Assembly: GCA_022564935.1 (NCBI GenBank) | Contig: JADFKM010000014.1 | Span: 1-36,700 of the forward strand | DNA: 36,700 nucleotides | Origin: Candidatus Dadabacteria bacterium | GTDB taxonomy: Bacteria > Desulfobacterota_D > UBA1144 > Nemesobacterales > JADFKM01 | Reading direction: 5' to 3' | Shown here: piece by piece, positions 9,713 through 19,407 of the stretch | Position numbering within the stretch: the first letter of the stretch is position 1 | How the letters are laid out: every line of letters starts with the position of its first letter | The notes under the pieces: model-generated | Seen by the model: only the letters and a program-made list of their open reading frames with translations | Told to the model about the DNA's origin: nothing | Databases searched by the model: none | Translations under genes and position numbers: made by a program

Positions 9713-10570
9713 TTAGCTTCCAAACCGCAGTATCACGTCCATAAAGTAGTTGGCGTTGGAAAAGTTATCGACCTTTTCGCCCACCGGAATCTGGACTCCA
9801 ACCCCAAGGTCAAGAATTCTTCCTCCAAGCCTGAAACCCGGGGTGATGTAGAACTCGGTGACGTCATCGTTGAACGATGTTGATGAAACGAACAGCAGCT
9901 CAAGCAGGAATGTGGTGGAAAACGGGAACTGCAGGTCCGGGGTAACGCCACCCTCTAGGCCGTATTTAAGGAGCAGCTCCGCGTCATCTCCCTCAAGCTC
10001 ATCGGCATTGGTCATAATTTCCGCTGCAAAGTTTCCCTGCAGCGACCACCAGTCGCGTCCCACGCCAATGACAGCATAAGGAATGAGCGTCAAGGCGTCG
10101 TCAACGAAGTACGGCAGGTCTCTAAAGTACGTCCTTGCCGCGGCAGCGGCGAGATCGCCGCCGCTAGTGGGAAAGATTAGCTCTAATCCGGTCGTCAGAA
10201 TGAGACTTTCTGTATTTACCAGGGCGAACTTACCACCTAATCCCAGATTTCCGAACTCATAATTGTCCTCTTCGGCAACTCCAAAATTCACAACTCCCGA
10301 GAAAGGAAACTTGGCGTACAGTCCTACGAAATTTTCATACAGGTTTATATCTACACGCACCATGTTCATTATGAGCACACCGTCGGGGGGGTCGTCGAGA
10401 TCAACAATTTCAAAATTTGCCCTCACGCCTGTAAACGAATATGGATTCTCTAAAAAGAATCCTTGCGGTATATTAGGCCCGGCGGCGTAAGCTCCTACGT
10501 AAGGGATCAGCAACAAAGCAACGACTGCAATCAGATACGCTCCTATCTTGACGGGGCTTTTAGTCTTCAT
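9713..10570 (-). CDS. Predicted outer-membrane beta-barrel protein
   Basis: 285 aa with a signal peptide (KIGAYLIAVVALLLIPYVGAYAAG), alternating hydrophobic strands and a terminal FMDVILRFGS. Confidence 0.6.
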   Translation of the reverse strand: MKTKSPVKIGAYLIAVVALLLIPYVGAYAAGPNIPQGFFLENPYSFTGVRANFEIVDLDDPPDGVLIMNMVRVDINLYENFVGLYAKFPFSGVVNFGVAEEDNYEFGNLGLGGKFALVNTESLILTTGLELIFPTSGGDLAAAAARTYFRDLPYFVDDALTLIPYAVIGVGRDWWSLQGNFAAEIMTNADELEGDDAELLLKYGLEGGVTPDLQFPFSTTFLLELLFVSSTSFNDDVTEFYITPGFRLGGRILDLGVGVQIPVGEKVDNFSNANYFMDVILRFGS

Positions 10571-10744
10571 AACTATCTCTCCTCATTATCCGAATTGGAC
10601 TTAAATAATTTATTCTCTTCTAGTCTACTCAATTTTAGCAAAATATTTCATGGAATTCAAGACCCTTATGAAAAATAATTAAAGTTGTTTATAAAATAAC
10701 TGCAAAATTTGAAGAACTCAAGTTTATTAGTTAATTTTAAGTAA

Positions 10745-11383
10745 ATGGAAAACAAACTTAAAGGACTTTATGTAATTACAGATAACAGGCTGATTTCTCG
10801 AAAAAATTTTTCGGAAATAATTGAGAAATCACTTGAAGGCGGAGCCAAGATTGTTCAGCTAAGAGAAAAAGGCACACCAAAAGACGAGACTATTAAAGCC
10901 GGAAAGGAGCTTCTGAAATTGGCTGATAAGTGGAACATACCTCTCATAGTTAATGACTTACTTGAAGTCACAAAACAAATCGGCGCCCATGGAGTCCACC
11001 TCGGCGAAAGTGACCCCCCGATAGAGGAAGCGAGGAAACTACTGGGAGAGCGCGCCATAGTAGGGGTTTCCTGCTACGGCCTGATTCGCAGGGGCATAGA
11101 AGCCGAGTCCAAGGGGGCAAGCTACGTAACTTTCGGCACACCCTATCCCACTCCAACAAAACCCGGCAGGCGGCCCACACCCTTCGATGTGCTGAGAGAG
11201 GCAAAGACAAGGATCAGGTCAATACCGGTATTTGCAATAGGAGGCATAACCCCAAAAAACGCACGCGACGTGTTGGAAACCGGAGTGGACGGAATAGTGG
11301 TGATTACCTCCGTATTCGGCTCACCCGACCCGAAAAAAGCCGCCGAAGACCTGGTGAGGATTTTAAAAGAGTTCGGGCTATAG
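10745..11383 (+). CDS. thiE: Thiamine-phosphate synthase
   Basis: LYVITDNRL, AKIVQLREKG, LIVNDLLEV, GAHGVHLGESD, VGVSCY, YVTFGTPYPTPTKPG and VFAIGGITPKNARDVLETGVDGIVVITSVF. Confidence 0.92.
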   Translation: MENKLKGLYVITDNRLISRKNFSEIIEKSLEGGAKIVQLREKGTPKDETIKAGKELLKLADKWNIPLIVNDLLEVTKQIGAHGVHLGESDPPIEEARKLLGERAIVGVSCYGLIRRGIEAESKGASYVTFGTPYPTPTKPGRRPTPFDVLREAKTRIRSIPVFAIGGITPKNARDVLETGVDGIVVITSVFGSPDPKKAAEDLVRILKEFGL

Positions 11384-11624
11384 GAACGGCAAGACTTTTC
11401 TCCTTGTTTGCAAACACATCCATTGGGTGCAGCCCCCCCTGCGTTGCGGCCTGATAGAAAACGGTCAACATACTTGTTGAACATACTCAACTCCGGATGG
11501 ATTTAAATACATTTTTGTTGCAATTTATAAGCCGATTCAGCTCATTGTACGGCTTTGATTACTACAGGCTGTATATGTATATTTAATACCGTTAACGTAA
11601 TCCTCAGGCCGGATAGCCCAAAGC

Positions 11625-12257
11625 ATGCTGGACGAATACGAAAAGAGAAGGGAGCGACTTGAAAGTGCCCTTGAGATAGGAGAGAGGGAATGGGGAAACG
11701 TAAGAAAGTCCCTGGAGCTGTGCGGGGACGCCGGGGATTTCCACAGGGAAGATTTCATGGTGGGCATAATAGATGAGGACGTCATCATAAGGCAGCCCGC
11801 TCATAGCCCGACAAAAGGGGTCTCAGGCTACTCCCCGACATTTTATCCCATGTACTTCGCAGCCAACCTCCTCGCGATGGACGAGAAGATGGCGCAGAGG
11901 GGTTACAGAACTGTCGAAGCGCTTTACGTGTTTATCGAGCTTGTGACCAAGGCCTCTGAAAAGCTAGGCCTCATCGGCACCTTCAGCATGGGGTTCGCTA
12001 CGGGCTACGCCTACTGCCGCACCGGCTGGCCGGCTGAAAAAACCTTTCCCTTGGAGCGCGACCTGTTCTACGAGATGTTTTTCCCCCGGGACCTCTTCCT
12101 TTTTGGCCGCGGAGACTACAATTGGGATTTCCACTGGACCTCCGTGCAGGAGAGGCTCAACTGTATATTCAAGAAGTTCATGCAGTGGCAGAACGACCCG
12201 GAACTCTACAACACCGAGGTAAAATCGAAATCCAAAGTCATACCCATGATGGTATAA
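11625..12257 (+). CDS. Hypothetical protein
   Basis: 210-aa ORF with coherent composition. No family recognised. Confidence 0.6.
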   Translation: MLDEYEKRRERLESALEIGEREWGNVRKSLELCGDAGDFHREDFMVGIIDEDVIIRQPAHSPTKGVSGYSPTFYPMYFAANLLAMDEKMAQRGYRTVEALYVFIELVTKASEKLGLIGTFSMGFATGYAYCRTGWPAEKTFPLERDLFYEMFFPRDLFLFGRGDYNWDFHWTSVQERLNCIFKKFMQWQNDPELYNTEVKSKSKVIPMMV

Positions 12258-12360
12258 ACACCACTTTTTCAATTTCATCGGGGATATAATTTTGAGTGAA
12301 TAAACACATCTCTAAAATCCCGGGAGTTCGGTTTTGGACAACGAAACTCAAAAGAAGGAA

Positions 12361-12857
12361 TGACCCCCGCAAGAGCGGCGAACTTCCGTACCGTTAAAAG
12401 CATTTGTGTTCGCAGCAATCACCCTATTTACCGGCGGTATTACATTCTTTTTAATGTCCGAGCCCTTTGAGCAATACAACAATTCCTATTTAAACTACGG
12501 TGAAGTAGTAGCAGACGGAAGAATAAGAGGGGGGTGGATTCCTGAATTTCTGCCTAATTCGTCTATTAATATCGAAGAAAGACTAATGTAAGCTCCAACC
12601 AAGTTTGGCTGCATTATAGGTCTGAGGAGAGGGATTGTAAGTCAATGGCTCAACCGTGCCAGGGCTTACCCGAGGCCGAGGTAAAGTTTCCAAGAGAATC
12701 CGGACCGTGGCGTCTCTTAAAGAACAGCCCGGTTTCAGGCGGTACGGATAACCATTTTGTATACTTTAAATGCGAAGAGACTGTTCGATACGGCGAAGGC
12801 AGTAAAGCGGCTCATAACGGCTACCCGGCGGTAACGACCTGGCATAATGAAGCGTAG
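12361..12857 (+). pseudogene. Small membrane-anchored protein gene split by a frameshift near 12575-12585
   Basis: The first frame gives LKAFVFAAITLFTGGITFFLMSEPFEQYNNSYLNYGEVVADGRIRGGWIPEFLPNSSINIEER. The second frame continues TNVSSNQVWLHYRSEERDCKSMAQPCQGLPEAEVKFPRESGPWRLLKNSPV...YPAVTTWHNEA*. Together they read as one GWIPEFLP..(S)xNIxE...NxVWLhY protein. Confidence 0.65.
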
Positions 12858-12897
12858 TACTGGAAGTTAGGACAATGACAAAACCTCAGTTCCCAAC

Positions 12898-14370
12898 CTA
12901 AACCCATGCGTCCCCTGAGCCTCCGCCCCCGGCGGCTCCTATTGAGCTTACCCTCAGCTCCTTGGGGTCGATATCGGTTTCAAACACCTTTCCGGGGTTT
13001 AGAATTCCCTTGGGGTCGAAAATATCCTTCACAGCCTTCATCGCCCCAAGGTCGACGTCGGTAAAGAGCCACTTCAGGAACTCCCGCTTCTCGATGCCTA
13101 CCCCGTGCTCACCGGTGATCGTTCCGCCCGCTTCCACGCAAAGCCTCAGTATCTCCTCACCCGCTTGAGTTACTTTTTCAAGCTCCCCGGGCTTCCTGGG
13201 GTCGAACATAATCAGGGGGTGGAGGTTCCCATCCCCCGCATGGGCTACGTTTGCGATCTTCAGGGAGTACTTCTCCCCGATTTTGACCACCTTGCGAAGC
13301 ACTTCGGGAAGCTTCGGCCTGGGCACGACGCCGTCCTGGGTGAACTGGTTGGGCGCAATCATCCCCACGGCGCCGAACACCCCTTTCCTCCCCTTCCACA
13401 GATACTCCCGCTCCTCCTGCGTGCTCGCAGTCCTGATCTCGCGGGCACTGTTTTTTAAGGCGATATCCTTTATCAGATTAAACGGCCTCTCCATGGCCTC
13501 TCTTACTCCCTCAAGCTCTATGAGCAGCACGGCATCGGCGTCCATGGGATAGCCGTACCGGTAAGCCTCCTCGACTGCGCGGATAGCCATATTGTCCATA
13601 AGCTCGAGGGATGAAGGCATTATCCCGCGTGCCATAATGTCTGCGACCGTTTGTGAGGCGTCCTCAAGGGAGTTGAATATCACCACCATAGTAGCAAAGG
13701 CCTCGCGCATGTGAAGAAGCCTCAGCGTTATCTTCGTCACTATGCCGAGTGTGCCCTCCGAGCCTACTACCGCCCCCACGAGGTCATACCCGGGACAGTC
13801 GAGGGTTTTGCCCCCCAGCTCGACAACCTCGCCGCTCGGAAGCACAACCTCAAGCCCAAGAACGTGATTGGTGGTGACGCCGTAAGCCACTCCGTGAATG
13901 CCGCCTGAGTTCTCCGCTATGTTCCCCCCGATGGTGCACACCATCTGGCTCGAAGGGTCGGGGGCGTAGAAGTAACCGTATGGCTTTGCGGCACGTGAGA
14001 TATCGATGTTTATCACCCCCGGCTCAACCACTGCACAGCGGTTCTTGACGTCGATCTCCAAAATACGGTTCATCTTTGAGAACGACGTCACGATACCGCC
14101 CGTGATGGGCACCGCCCCACCGCTTACTCCCGTACCGGCGCCCCTCGGGACAATGGGCACATGAGCAGCGCTTGCAAGGGCGGCTATCCGCTGCACCTGC
14201 TCGGTGGAAGTGGGAAACACCACAAAATCGGGAAGGGCCCTCATGATAAAGGCGTCCTGCTCAAACACTATCACATCTTCGATGTGGCTGAGCACGTTCT
14301 CTTTGCCGAGCACTTTGCGCAGGTCCTTTAAAATCCTTTTTTTGTTCATTTTACTCACGGCAGACAACAA
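12898..14370 (-). CDS. FAD-binding oxidase, glycolate oxidase subunit GlcD / D-lactate dehydrogenase type
   Basis: 490 aa with PIVPRGAGTGVSGGAVP, CTIGGNIAENSGGIHGVAYGVTTNHVLGLEVVLPSGE, HAGDGNLHPLIMFD and GEHGVGIEK. Confidence 0.88.
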   Translation of the reverse strand: MLSAVSKMNKKRILKDLRKVLGKENVLSHIEDVIVFEQDAFIMRALPDFVVFPTSTEQVQRIAALASAAHVPIVPRGAGTGVSGGAVPITGGIVTSFSKMNRILEIDVKNRCAVVEPGVINIDISRAAKPYGYFYAPDPSSQMVCTIGGNIAENSGGIHGVAYGVTTNHVLGLEVVLPSGEVVELGGKTLDCPGYDLVGAVVGSEGTLGIVTKITLRLLHMREAFATMVVIFNSLEDASQTVADIMARGIMPSSLELMDNMAIRAVEEAYRYGYPMDADAVLLIELEGVREAMERPFNLIKDIALKNSAREIRTASTQEEREYLWKGRKGVFGAVGMIAPNQFTQDGVVPRPKLPEVLRKVVKIGEKYSLKIANVAHAGDGNLHPLIMFDPRKPGELEKVTQAGEEILRLCVEAGGTITGEHGVGIEKREFLKWLFTDVDLGAMKAVKDIFDPKGILNPGKVFETDIDPKELRVSSIGAAGGGGSGDAWV

Positions 14371-14591
14371 CCCCTCAAAATATGTATAGCTGTAATAATA
14401 TTCAACCGTTTGAGCTGAATCAAACCGCTTGAGGATTTACCTATTTTGACGTGCCAATTTAGCGCAGAGACCTAAATAGGCTTATGGGAGGCGAATAGAT
14501 AACAGAAACGGATGAAACAGTCTTTCTAGAACTTGTAACCGATTGATTAAAACAATACGCAAAGATCCAACAAAATGCCTATACGGCAGTG

Positions 14592-15971
14592 CTATGGGAT
14601 TTCCATATCCTCATATTCCTCTGTAATAGACCTGAAGCTCGGCACACCGTGCTGATCAAGAAATAGCAGTTTCACCGTGCCGGTGGGGCCGTTTCTCTGC
14701 TTCTCGACTATTATTTCAGCGATGCCATCTCTCTGGGCTTTTTCTTCGGGCTTGGTCCTGTAGGCGTCCTGGCGGTGTATGAAGATCACCACGTCGGCGT
14801 CCTGCTCAAGGGCGCCGGACTCCCTGAGGTCGGAGAGCTGCGGGCGCCTGTCGACCCTCGCCTCGGTCTGGCGGCTAAGCTGAGAAATTGCTATTATCGG
14901 GATTTCGAGCTCTTTGGCAAGCGCTTTGAGAGAAGCGGAAATCTCGGCTATTTCCCGCTCTCTTGACTCCGTCCTCTTGCTGGAACGCATAAGCTGGAGG
15001 TAGTCCACTATTAAAAGGTCAAGGCGTTTTTCCCTTTTCTGCCTCCTGGCCTTCGCCCTGAGCTCAAGAACCGTTATAGCGGGTGTGTCATCTATGAAAA
15101 TGTTGGCCTCGGATAAGACCTGGGCTTTTTTAAATAGCTTTTTGAGGTCGGAATCACTAATAAATCCGCTCCGTATTCTCGAATAGTTGACTTCTGACAT
15201 GCCGGAAAGCATCCTGAGAATCAACTGCTCCTTGGTCATCTCAAGGGAGAATATCCCAACAGAATGTCCACCCTCAACAGCTGCATGCACTGCCACGTCA
15301 AGACTGAGTGAGGTCTTGCCCAAACCCGGCCTTGACGCAAGCACTATGAGGTCTGAGGGCTGGAACCCGGAGGTAATGTAGTCGAGCTTCTGAAACCCCG
15401 TCGCTATCCCCGTGACATGCTCTTTCCTTAAATGCATTGTCTCGACAATTTCGAGCGCCCTTGCGGTAAGCTCTTTCGAATCGTAAAAACTTGGGCGAAC
15501 CTTGTTCTGTGCCACATCGAGAATGGACTGCTCGGAGCGCTCAACAAACTCCTCTATGTCGACATCTTCGCTTTGGGCTTCTCGCGTTATAACCGAGGCG
15601 GTCTCAATCATCTTCCTAAGCATCGCTTTTTCCTTTACTATCTTGGCGTAATAACCCACATTTAGGACGGAGGGAACGACCTCGGGTAGGTAGGTGATAT
15701 AGCTGCTTCCTCCAACATCTTCAAGCAGCTGAACCTGGGATTTCAGATACTCGTAAAGTGAGAGAACATCTATGGGTTTTGAAGCGCTGTCGAGTTCTAT
15801 CATAGCGCCGAATATCTTCCGGTGAGCCTCTTTGTAGAAGTCGTCCGTGCCAAGGATCTCAAGGACCTGGTTTATAGCGCTGCTGTCAATCAGGACACTG
15901 CCCAGAACGGACTGCTCGGCCTCTAAATTCTGTGGAAGAGGTTTTGACGCCATCTCAGTTAATTTCCCCAA
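14592..15971 (-). CDS. dnaB: Replicative DNA helicase
   Basis: PQNLEAEQSVLGSVLID, Walker A ASRPGLGKTSLSLDVA, LLIVDYLQLM, ISQLSRQTEARVDRRPQLSDLRESGALEQDADVV. Confidence 0.96.
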   Translation of the reverse strand: MGKLTEMASKPLPQNLEAEQSVLGSVLIDSSAINQVLEILGTDDFYKEAHRKIFGAMIELDSASKPIDVLSLYEYLKSQVQLLEDVGGSSYITYLPEVVPSVLNVGYYAKIVKEKAMLRKMIETASVITREAQSEDVDIEEFVERSEQSILDVAQNKVRPSFYDSKELTARALEIVETMHLRKEHVTGIATGFQKLDYITSGFQPSDLIVLASRPGLGKTSLSLDVAVHAAVEGGHSVGIFSLEMTKEQLILRMLSGMSEVNYSRIRSGFISDSDLKKLFKKAQVLSEANIFIDDTPAITVLELRAKARRQKREKRLDLLIVDYLQLMRSSKRTESREREIAEISASLKALAKELEIPIIAISQLSRQTEARVDRRPQLSDLRESGALEQDADVVIFIHRQDAYRTKPEEKAQRDGIAEIIVEKQRNGPTGTVKLLFLDQHGVPSFRSITEEYEDMEIP

Positions 15972-16000
15972 GCACTATTATACCCCCCCACCCCAAATAA

Positions 16001-16756
16001 TTAAATTCCGTAACCCAGCCTTGTGGCAAGCCTTTGATCCAATCCGGCGTCCAGAATCTTCCTTTGGGCATTAGGTATGTCGTAATCAAGCCTTACGAAC
16101 TTGACGTGCTTGTTTTCACCATCGAAAAAAAGAAAAGAAGCCTTGGGGTTCCTGTCGCGGGGCTGGCCTACGCTTCCGGGATTAATAAAATATTTGGCAT
16201 CCGGCTCTATATACAGCTCCAAATCGGTAAAATTATCCACCTTCTCTTCCTTGAGCACAAAGTAGCCCATAACATGGGTGTGCCCGAAGAAGCAGGTGTC
16301 TTTTTCTTCCAACAATTTAAGCTCATTGTAGGCGTCGTAAGGGGTGTGAACGTAACGGTCGGGATGTGAAATAGCCCCGTGGACGATCAGAAAATTCTCT
16401 ACCTCGCTGCTACTTGGAAGGTTCTGTAAATACTGCGTATTCTCTTCGGTAAGCATCCTTCTCGTCCATAGAACCGCGTCCCTGGCCATGGGATTAAAGC
16501 TTGTGGGCTCGGTCGTGCCGCAGGCAGCGGAGTCATGATTGCCGACTAAAGACAGCTCACACCTATCCTGAACAGTTTCAACGCATTCATTCGGATTGGC
16601 TCCATACCCGACAATATCGCCGAGACATATGATCTTATCCACCCCCGCACCATCTATTTCCTCGAGTGTCCGCGTCAGGGCTTCAAGATTTCCGTGAATA
16701 TCCGAAATGATGGCATACAGCATAGCCAACACCGTCTTCCGCCTGAACCGTAACAC
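16001..16756 (-). CDS. Metallophosphoesterase, YfcE-like
   Basis: YAIISDIHGNLEALTRTLEEI, CLGDIVGYGANPNECVE, GNHDSAACG, FFGHTHVMGYF and NPGSVGQPRDRNPKASF. Confidence 0.88.
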   Translation of the reverse strand: MLRFRRKTVLAMLYAIISDIHGNLEALTRTLEEIDGAGVDKIICLGDIVGYGANPNECVETVQDRCELSLVGNHDSAACGTTEPTSFNPMARDAVLWTRRMLTEENTQYLQNLPSSSEVENFLIVHGAISHPDRYVHTPYDAYNELKLLEEKDTCFFGHTHVMGYFVLKEEKVDNFTDLELYIEPDAKYFINPGSVGQPRDRNPKASFLFFDGENKHVKFVRLDYDIPNAQRKILDAGLDQRLATRLGYGI

Positions 16757-16764
16757 GCAACCAC

Positions 16765-18102
16765 CTACCGAAGTATTACAACCCCAATATCCATCACGTT
16801 TGTTCCCGTGGGCCCCGTTCTCACGAGCTGCCCCAGTTTATCGAAAAAGGTATGGGAATCGTTATTGAGGAGCGATTCCCGGGCGCTAAGCCCAAGCTTC
16901 CGTCCCCGTATCCTGGTGGTGCCGTCGCAAATAGCCCCCGCAGCGTCCGTCGGGCCATCTATTCCATCGGTGCCGCAAAAAAGCCCAAGTACGCCAACGT
17001 GTCCCATAATTTCAATTGAAAATGAAAGAGCGGTTTCCATGCACCTTCCCCCTTTTCCGTCCCCGGTTACCGTCACCGTTGTTTCCCCTCCGAACACAAG
17101 ACAAGCGGGCCTGCTAACGGGGATGTTGAACCTCTCTATATTCAGCGCAATCCCTGCCATCGCCTTAGCCACCTCCCGGGCTTCGCCCTTAATCTGGGAG
17201 GAAAGAAGCAGGGTGTTGTATCCAAGCTCGGCGGCCTTTTTCTCCGCCGCAACAAGTGATTTAAAATTGCTTCCCACTATAACGGTCTGCACCCTCTCAG
17301 GGTCAAAATCCCCAGTTTTGAGGTTAGGCTCTATCCCCCCCCTCCTGCCTTCCTCGAGATGGACAATGACCTGGGGAGGCAGTCTGTGCTCGAGCCTGAA
17401 ATCTTCGATTACCTGCCACGCCTCCTCGAAACTGGATTGGTCGGGAACCATAGGGCCGGAGGCAATCACATCAAGCCTGTCCCCAACGACATCCGATAGT
17501 ATCAAAGTAACGACTTCGGCGGGGAGGGCCTTTTTCAGGAGCCCGCCGCCTTTAATAGCAGAGATGTGCTTTCTAACGACGTTTAGGCCGTGTGTGTCCA
17601 CCCCCGACTTAAGCAGCGTCTCGGTTACCTTTCTTTTGTGCTCGAGGGTGAGGCCCTCGGCGGGAAGAGAAAGCAGTGCGCTCCCACCCCCCGAAATAAG
17701 GGCGATTACCAGGTCGCCTTCCTGCGCATTTTCAAGAATCCTCGTAACTTCAAGTGAGCAGTTTACGCTCCTTTCATCCGGCATGGGGTGGCTCGAGGGG
17801 TAAAACCTCAATTTCTTAAAAGGGCGGGGCGGAGGGGTATTCGACACTACGCATCCCTTCCTGATTCTATCCCCCAGGACTTCCTCGACCGCGCTTGCCA
17901 TAGCGGGTGCGGCTTTGCCGAATGCAATCACGTAAATAGAGCCGTAGTCCTTTAGTTCGTAGACCTTATCATCGACGGTGAGAGTCTCCCCGTCAAGAGC
18001 GAAATGCTCGAGCACACACCCGGCTGGTCTGGCAGCCTCAAGGGCGTGTTTAAAGATGCGAATTGCGTGTTCTTTGCTTTGGGTATTCATAGACTCAGGC
18101 AA
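16765..18102 (-). CDS. Glycerate kinase, MOFRL family
   Basis: 445 aa with VIAFGKAAPAMASAVEEVLG, ALISGGGSALLSLPAEGLTLEHKR, LILSDVVGDRLDVIASGPMVPD, and a C-terminal MOFRL-like region with FCGTDGIDGPTDAAGAI. Confidence 0.9.
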   Translation of the reverse strand: MPESMNTQSKEHAIRIFKHALEAARPAGCVLEHFALDGETLTVDDKVYELKDYGSIYVIAFGKAAPAMASAVEEVLGDRIRKGCVVSNTPPPRPFKKLRFYPSSHPMPDERSVNCSLEVTRILENAQEGDLVIALISGGGSALLSLPAEGLTLEHKRKVTETLLKSGVDTHGLNVVRKHISAIKGGGLLKKALPAEVVTLILSDVVGDRLDVIASGPMVPDQSSFEEAWQVIEDFRLEHRLPPQVIVHLEEGRRGGIEPNLKTGDFDPERVQTVIVGSNFKSLVAAEKKAAELGYNTLLLSSQIKGEAREVAKAMAGIALNIERFNIPVSRPACLVFGGETTVTVTGDGKGGRCMETALSFSIEIMGHVGVLGLFCGTDGIDGPTDAAGAICDGTTRIRGRKLGLSARESLLNNDSHTFFDKLGQLVRTGPTGTNVMDIGVVILR

Positions 18103-18136
18103 AGAAATAGATCATCGGGGAAACTATAGCGGTCTT

Positions 18137-18610
18137 TCAATCCGCTTGAAGCTTCTCTATTACTTCGTCAATAATATTTCTGCTCAGACAATCGTATAAC
18201 TCGTCGCCTGCCAGCATCACGGGTGCGCTGCCGCATGAGGCGAGGCATTCAGTCTCCATAAACACGATCTTTCCATCCGAGGTCGTCTCCCCCGTGTGCA
18301 CGCCAAGTTTCTCCGACACATAGCGCTCTACCTTGTCGGCTCCCCTAAGGGCGCAGGAAAGGGTTTTGCAAAGCCAGATGACCCTTTTCCCCACTGGTTT
18401 GGTGAAGAACATGGTGTAGAACGTGGCAACGCTGCGTACACTCGAGGGATGAAGCTCTAGGATTTGCGCCACTTCAGTCATCGATTCGACCGAAAGCCAG
18501 CCGAACTCGTTCTGCACCTCGCTCAAAACCGGTATCAGGGCGGAGCGCTTCGTCTCATGCTTTGATATAACCACATTTACCCTATCAACGAGCTGCTGTG
18601 AAAAAGGCAT
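18137..18610 (-). CDS. NuoE-like [2Fe-2S] thioredoxin-fold subunit (stand-alone)
   Basis: 157 aa with four ligand cysteines in CKTLSCALRGAD and ETECLASCGSAPVML. The N-terminus LIPVLSEVQNEFGWLSVESMTEVAQIL is typical. Confidence 0.88.
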   Translation of the reverse strand: MPFSQQLVDRVNVVISKHETKRSALIPVLSEVQNEFGWLSVESMTEVAQILELHPSSVRSVATFYTMFFTKPVGKRVIWLCKTLSCALRGADKVERYVSEKLGVHTGETTSDGKIVFMETECLASCGSAPVMLAGDELYDCLSRNIIDEVIEKLQAD

Positions 18611-18933
18611 ACGAAATCATTTCTCCAAACTGAATAAAACCTTAACAGGTTAAGCTAACATGGTAAAGGTCAATGCGCAATCTCAGGCATTCAACTGCCT
18701 GTTATCGTTAGTTTTAACAACTGAATACTACACAAATTCAAGCAATCCACACAAGTGTCCGGCGCACAGATATGCCACCGCACAGCCATATGGGAAAAGT
18801 ACTCTCAGAGAAGTCCGCCACCGTTTTAAGGGAATGCGGAATTAGGAATACCGGAACAGGGGATGTCCACCGCCGTAAAATGAAATGTGTGTCACAAAAG
18901 GCACAGCGCTAAGAAGTCCGCGCCGAGGGAAAC

Positions 18934-19407
18934 TCACTCCCCTTCTTTAAGGCACGACTTGAAATCGGCAGCCTGATGAGATTCGTATTTCAGTCCTGAT
19001 AGATAACCAACTAGACAATCCATCTCATCGGCTGTGCCCTTAAATCTCTTGCGATACTTTTTCTTCGCCTTGGATTTGCATTCGTAGTCAGTCTTGAAAT
19101 AGGGCTTCGGGTTTTTGACAAACGACCTGATGCTGTCGGCATCTCGTCTTTTCCCGATGTCAGACAGGTCGACCCCTATCTTATCTTCTTCTCCCTTGGG
19201 CTTGGTCTCGACGCCTCTTTCCTTTGCAAAAGCCTCTTTCTCCTTCTGTATTGCGGCGGCTTCGGCCTTTATCGTATGGCACGAATAACACCTCTTTTCG
19301 ATAAACAGCCTCCTGCCCTCCGGCGGCGCGCCCTGCTCAGCCGACGCCACAGCCAAGGGCACAAGAAACGCGATCAATAAGAGTAAAGACGAATAAACTT
19401 GTCCCAT
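18934..19407 (-). CDS. Monoheme c-type cytochrome
   Basis: Signal peptide and a single CYSCH in LFIEKRCYSCHTIKAEA, with a C-terminal cytochrome-c-like LVGYLSGLK. Confidence 0.78.
   Translation of the reverse strand: MGQVYSSLLLLIAFLVPLAVASAEQGAPPEGRRLFIEKRCYSCHTIKAEAAAIQKEKEAFAKERGVETKPKGEEDKIGVDLSDIGKRRDADSIRSFVKNPKPYFKTDYECKSKAKKKYRKRFKGTADEMDCLVGYLSGLKYESHQAADFKSCLKEGE

Noticed and set aside
10571-10744. Possible TPP riboswitch upstream of thiE
   Set aside because: The conserved CUGAGA and ACCUGAUCUGG elements are absent. The region is simple AT-rich divergent promoter space.
16808-17803. 331-aa plus-strand ORF
   Set aside because: Antisense to the glycerate kinase; Ser/Pro-rich shadow translation.
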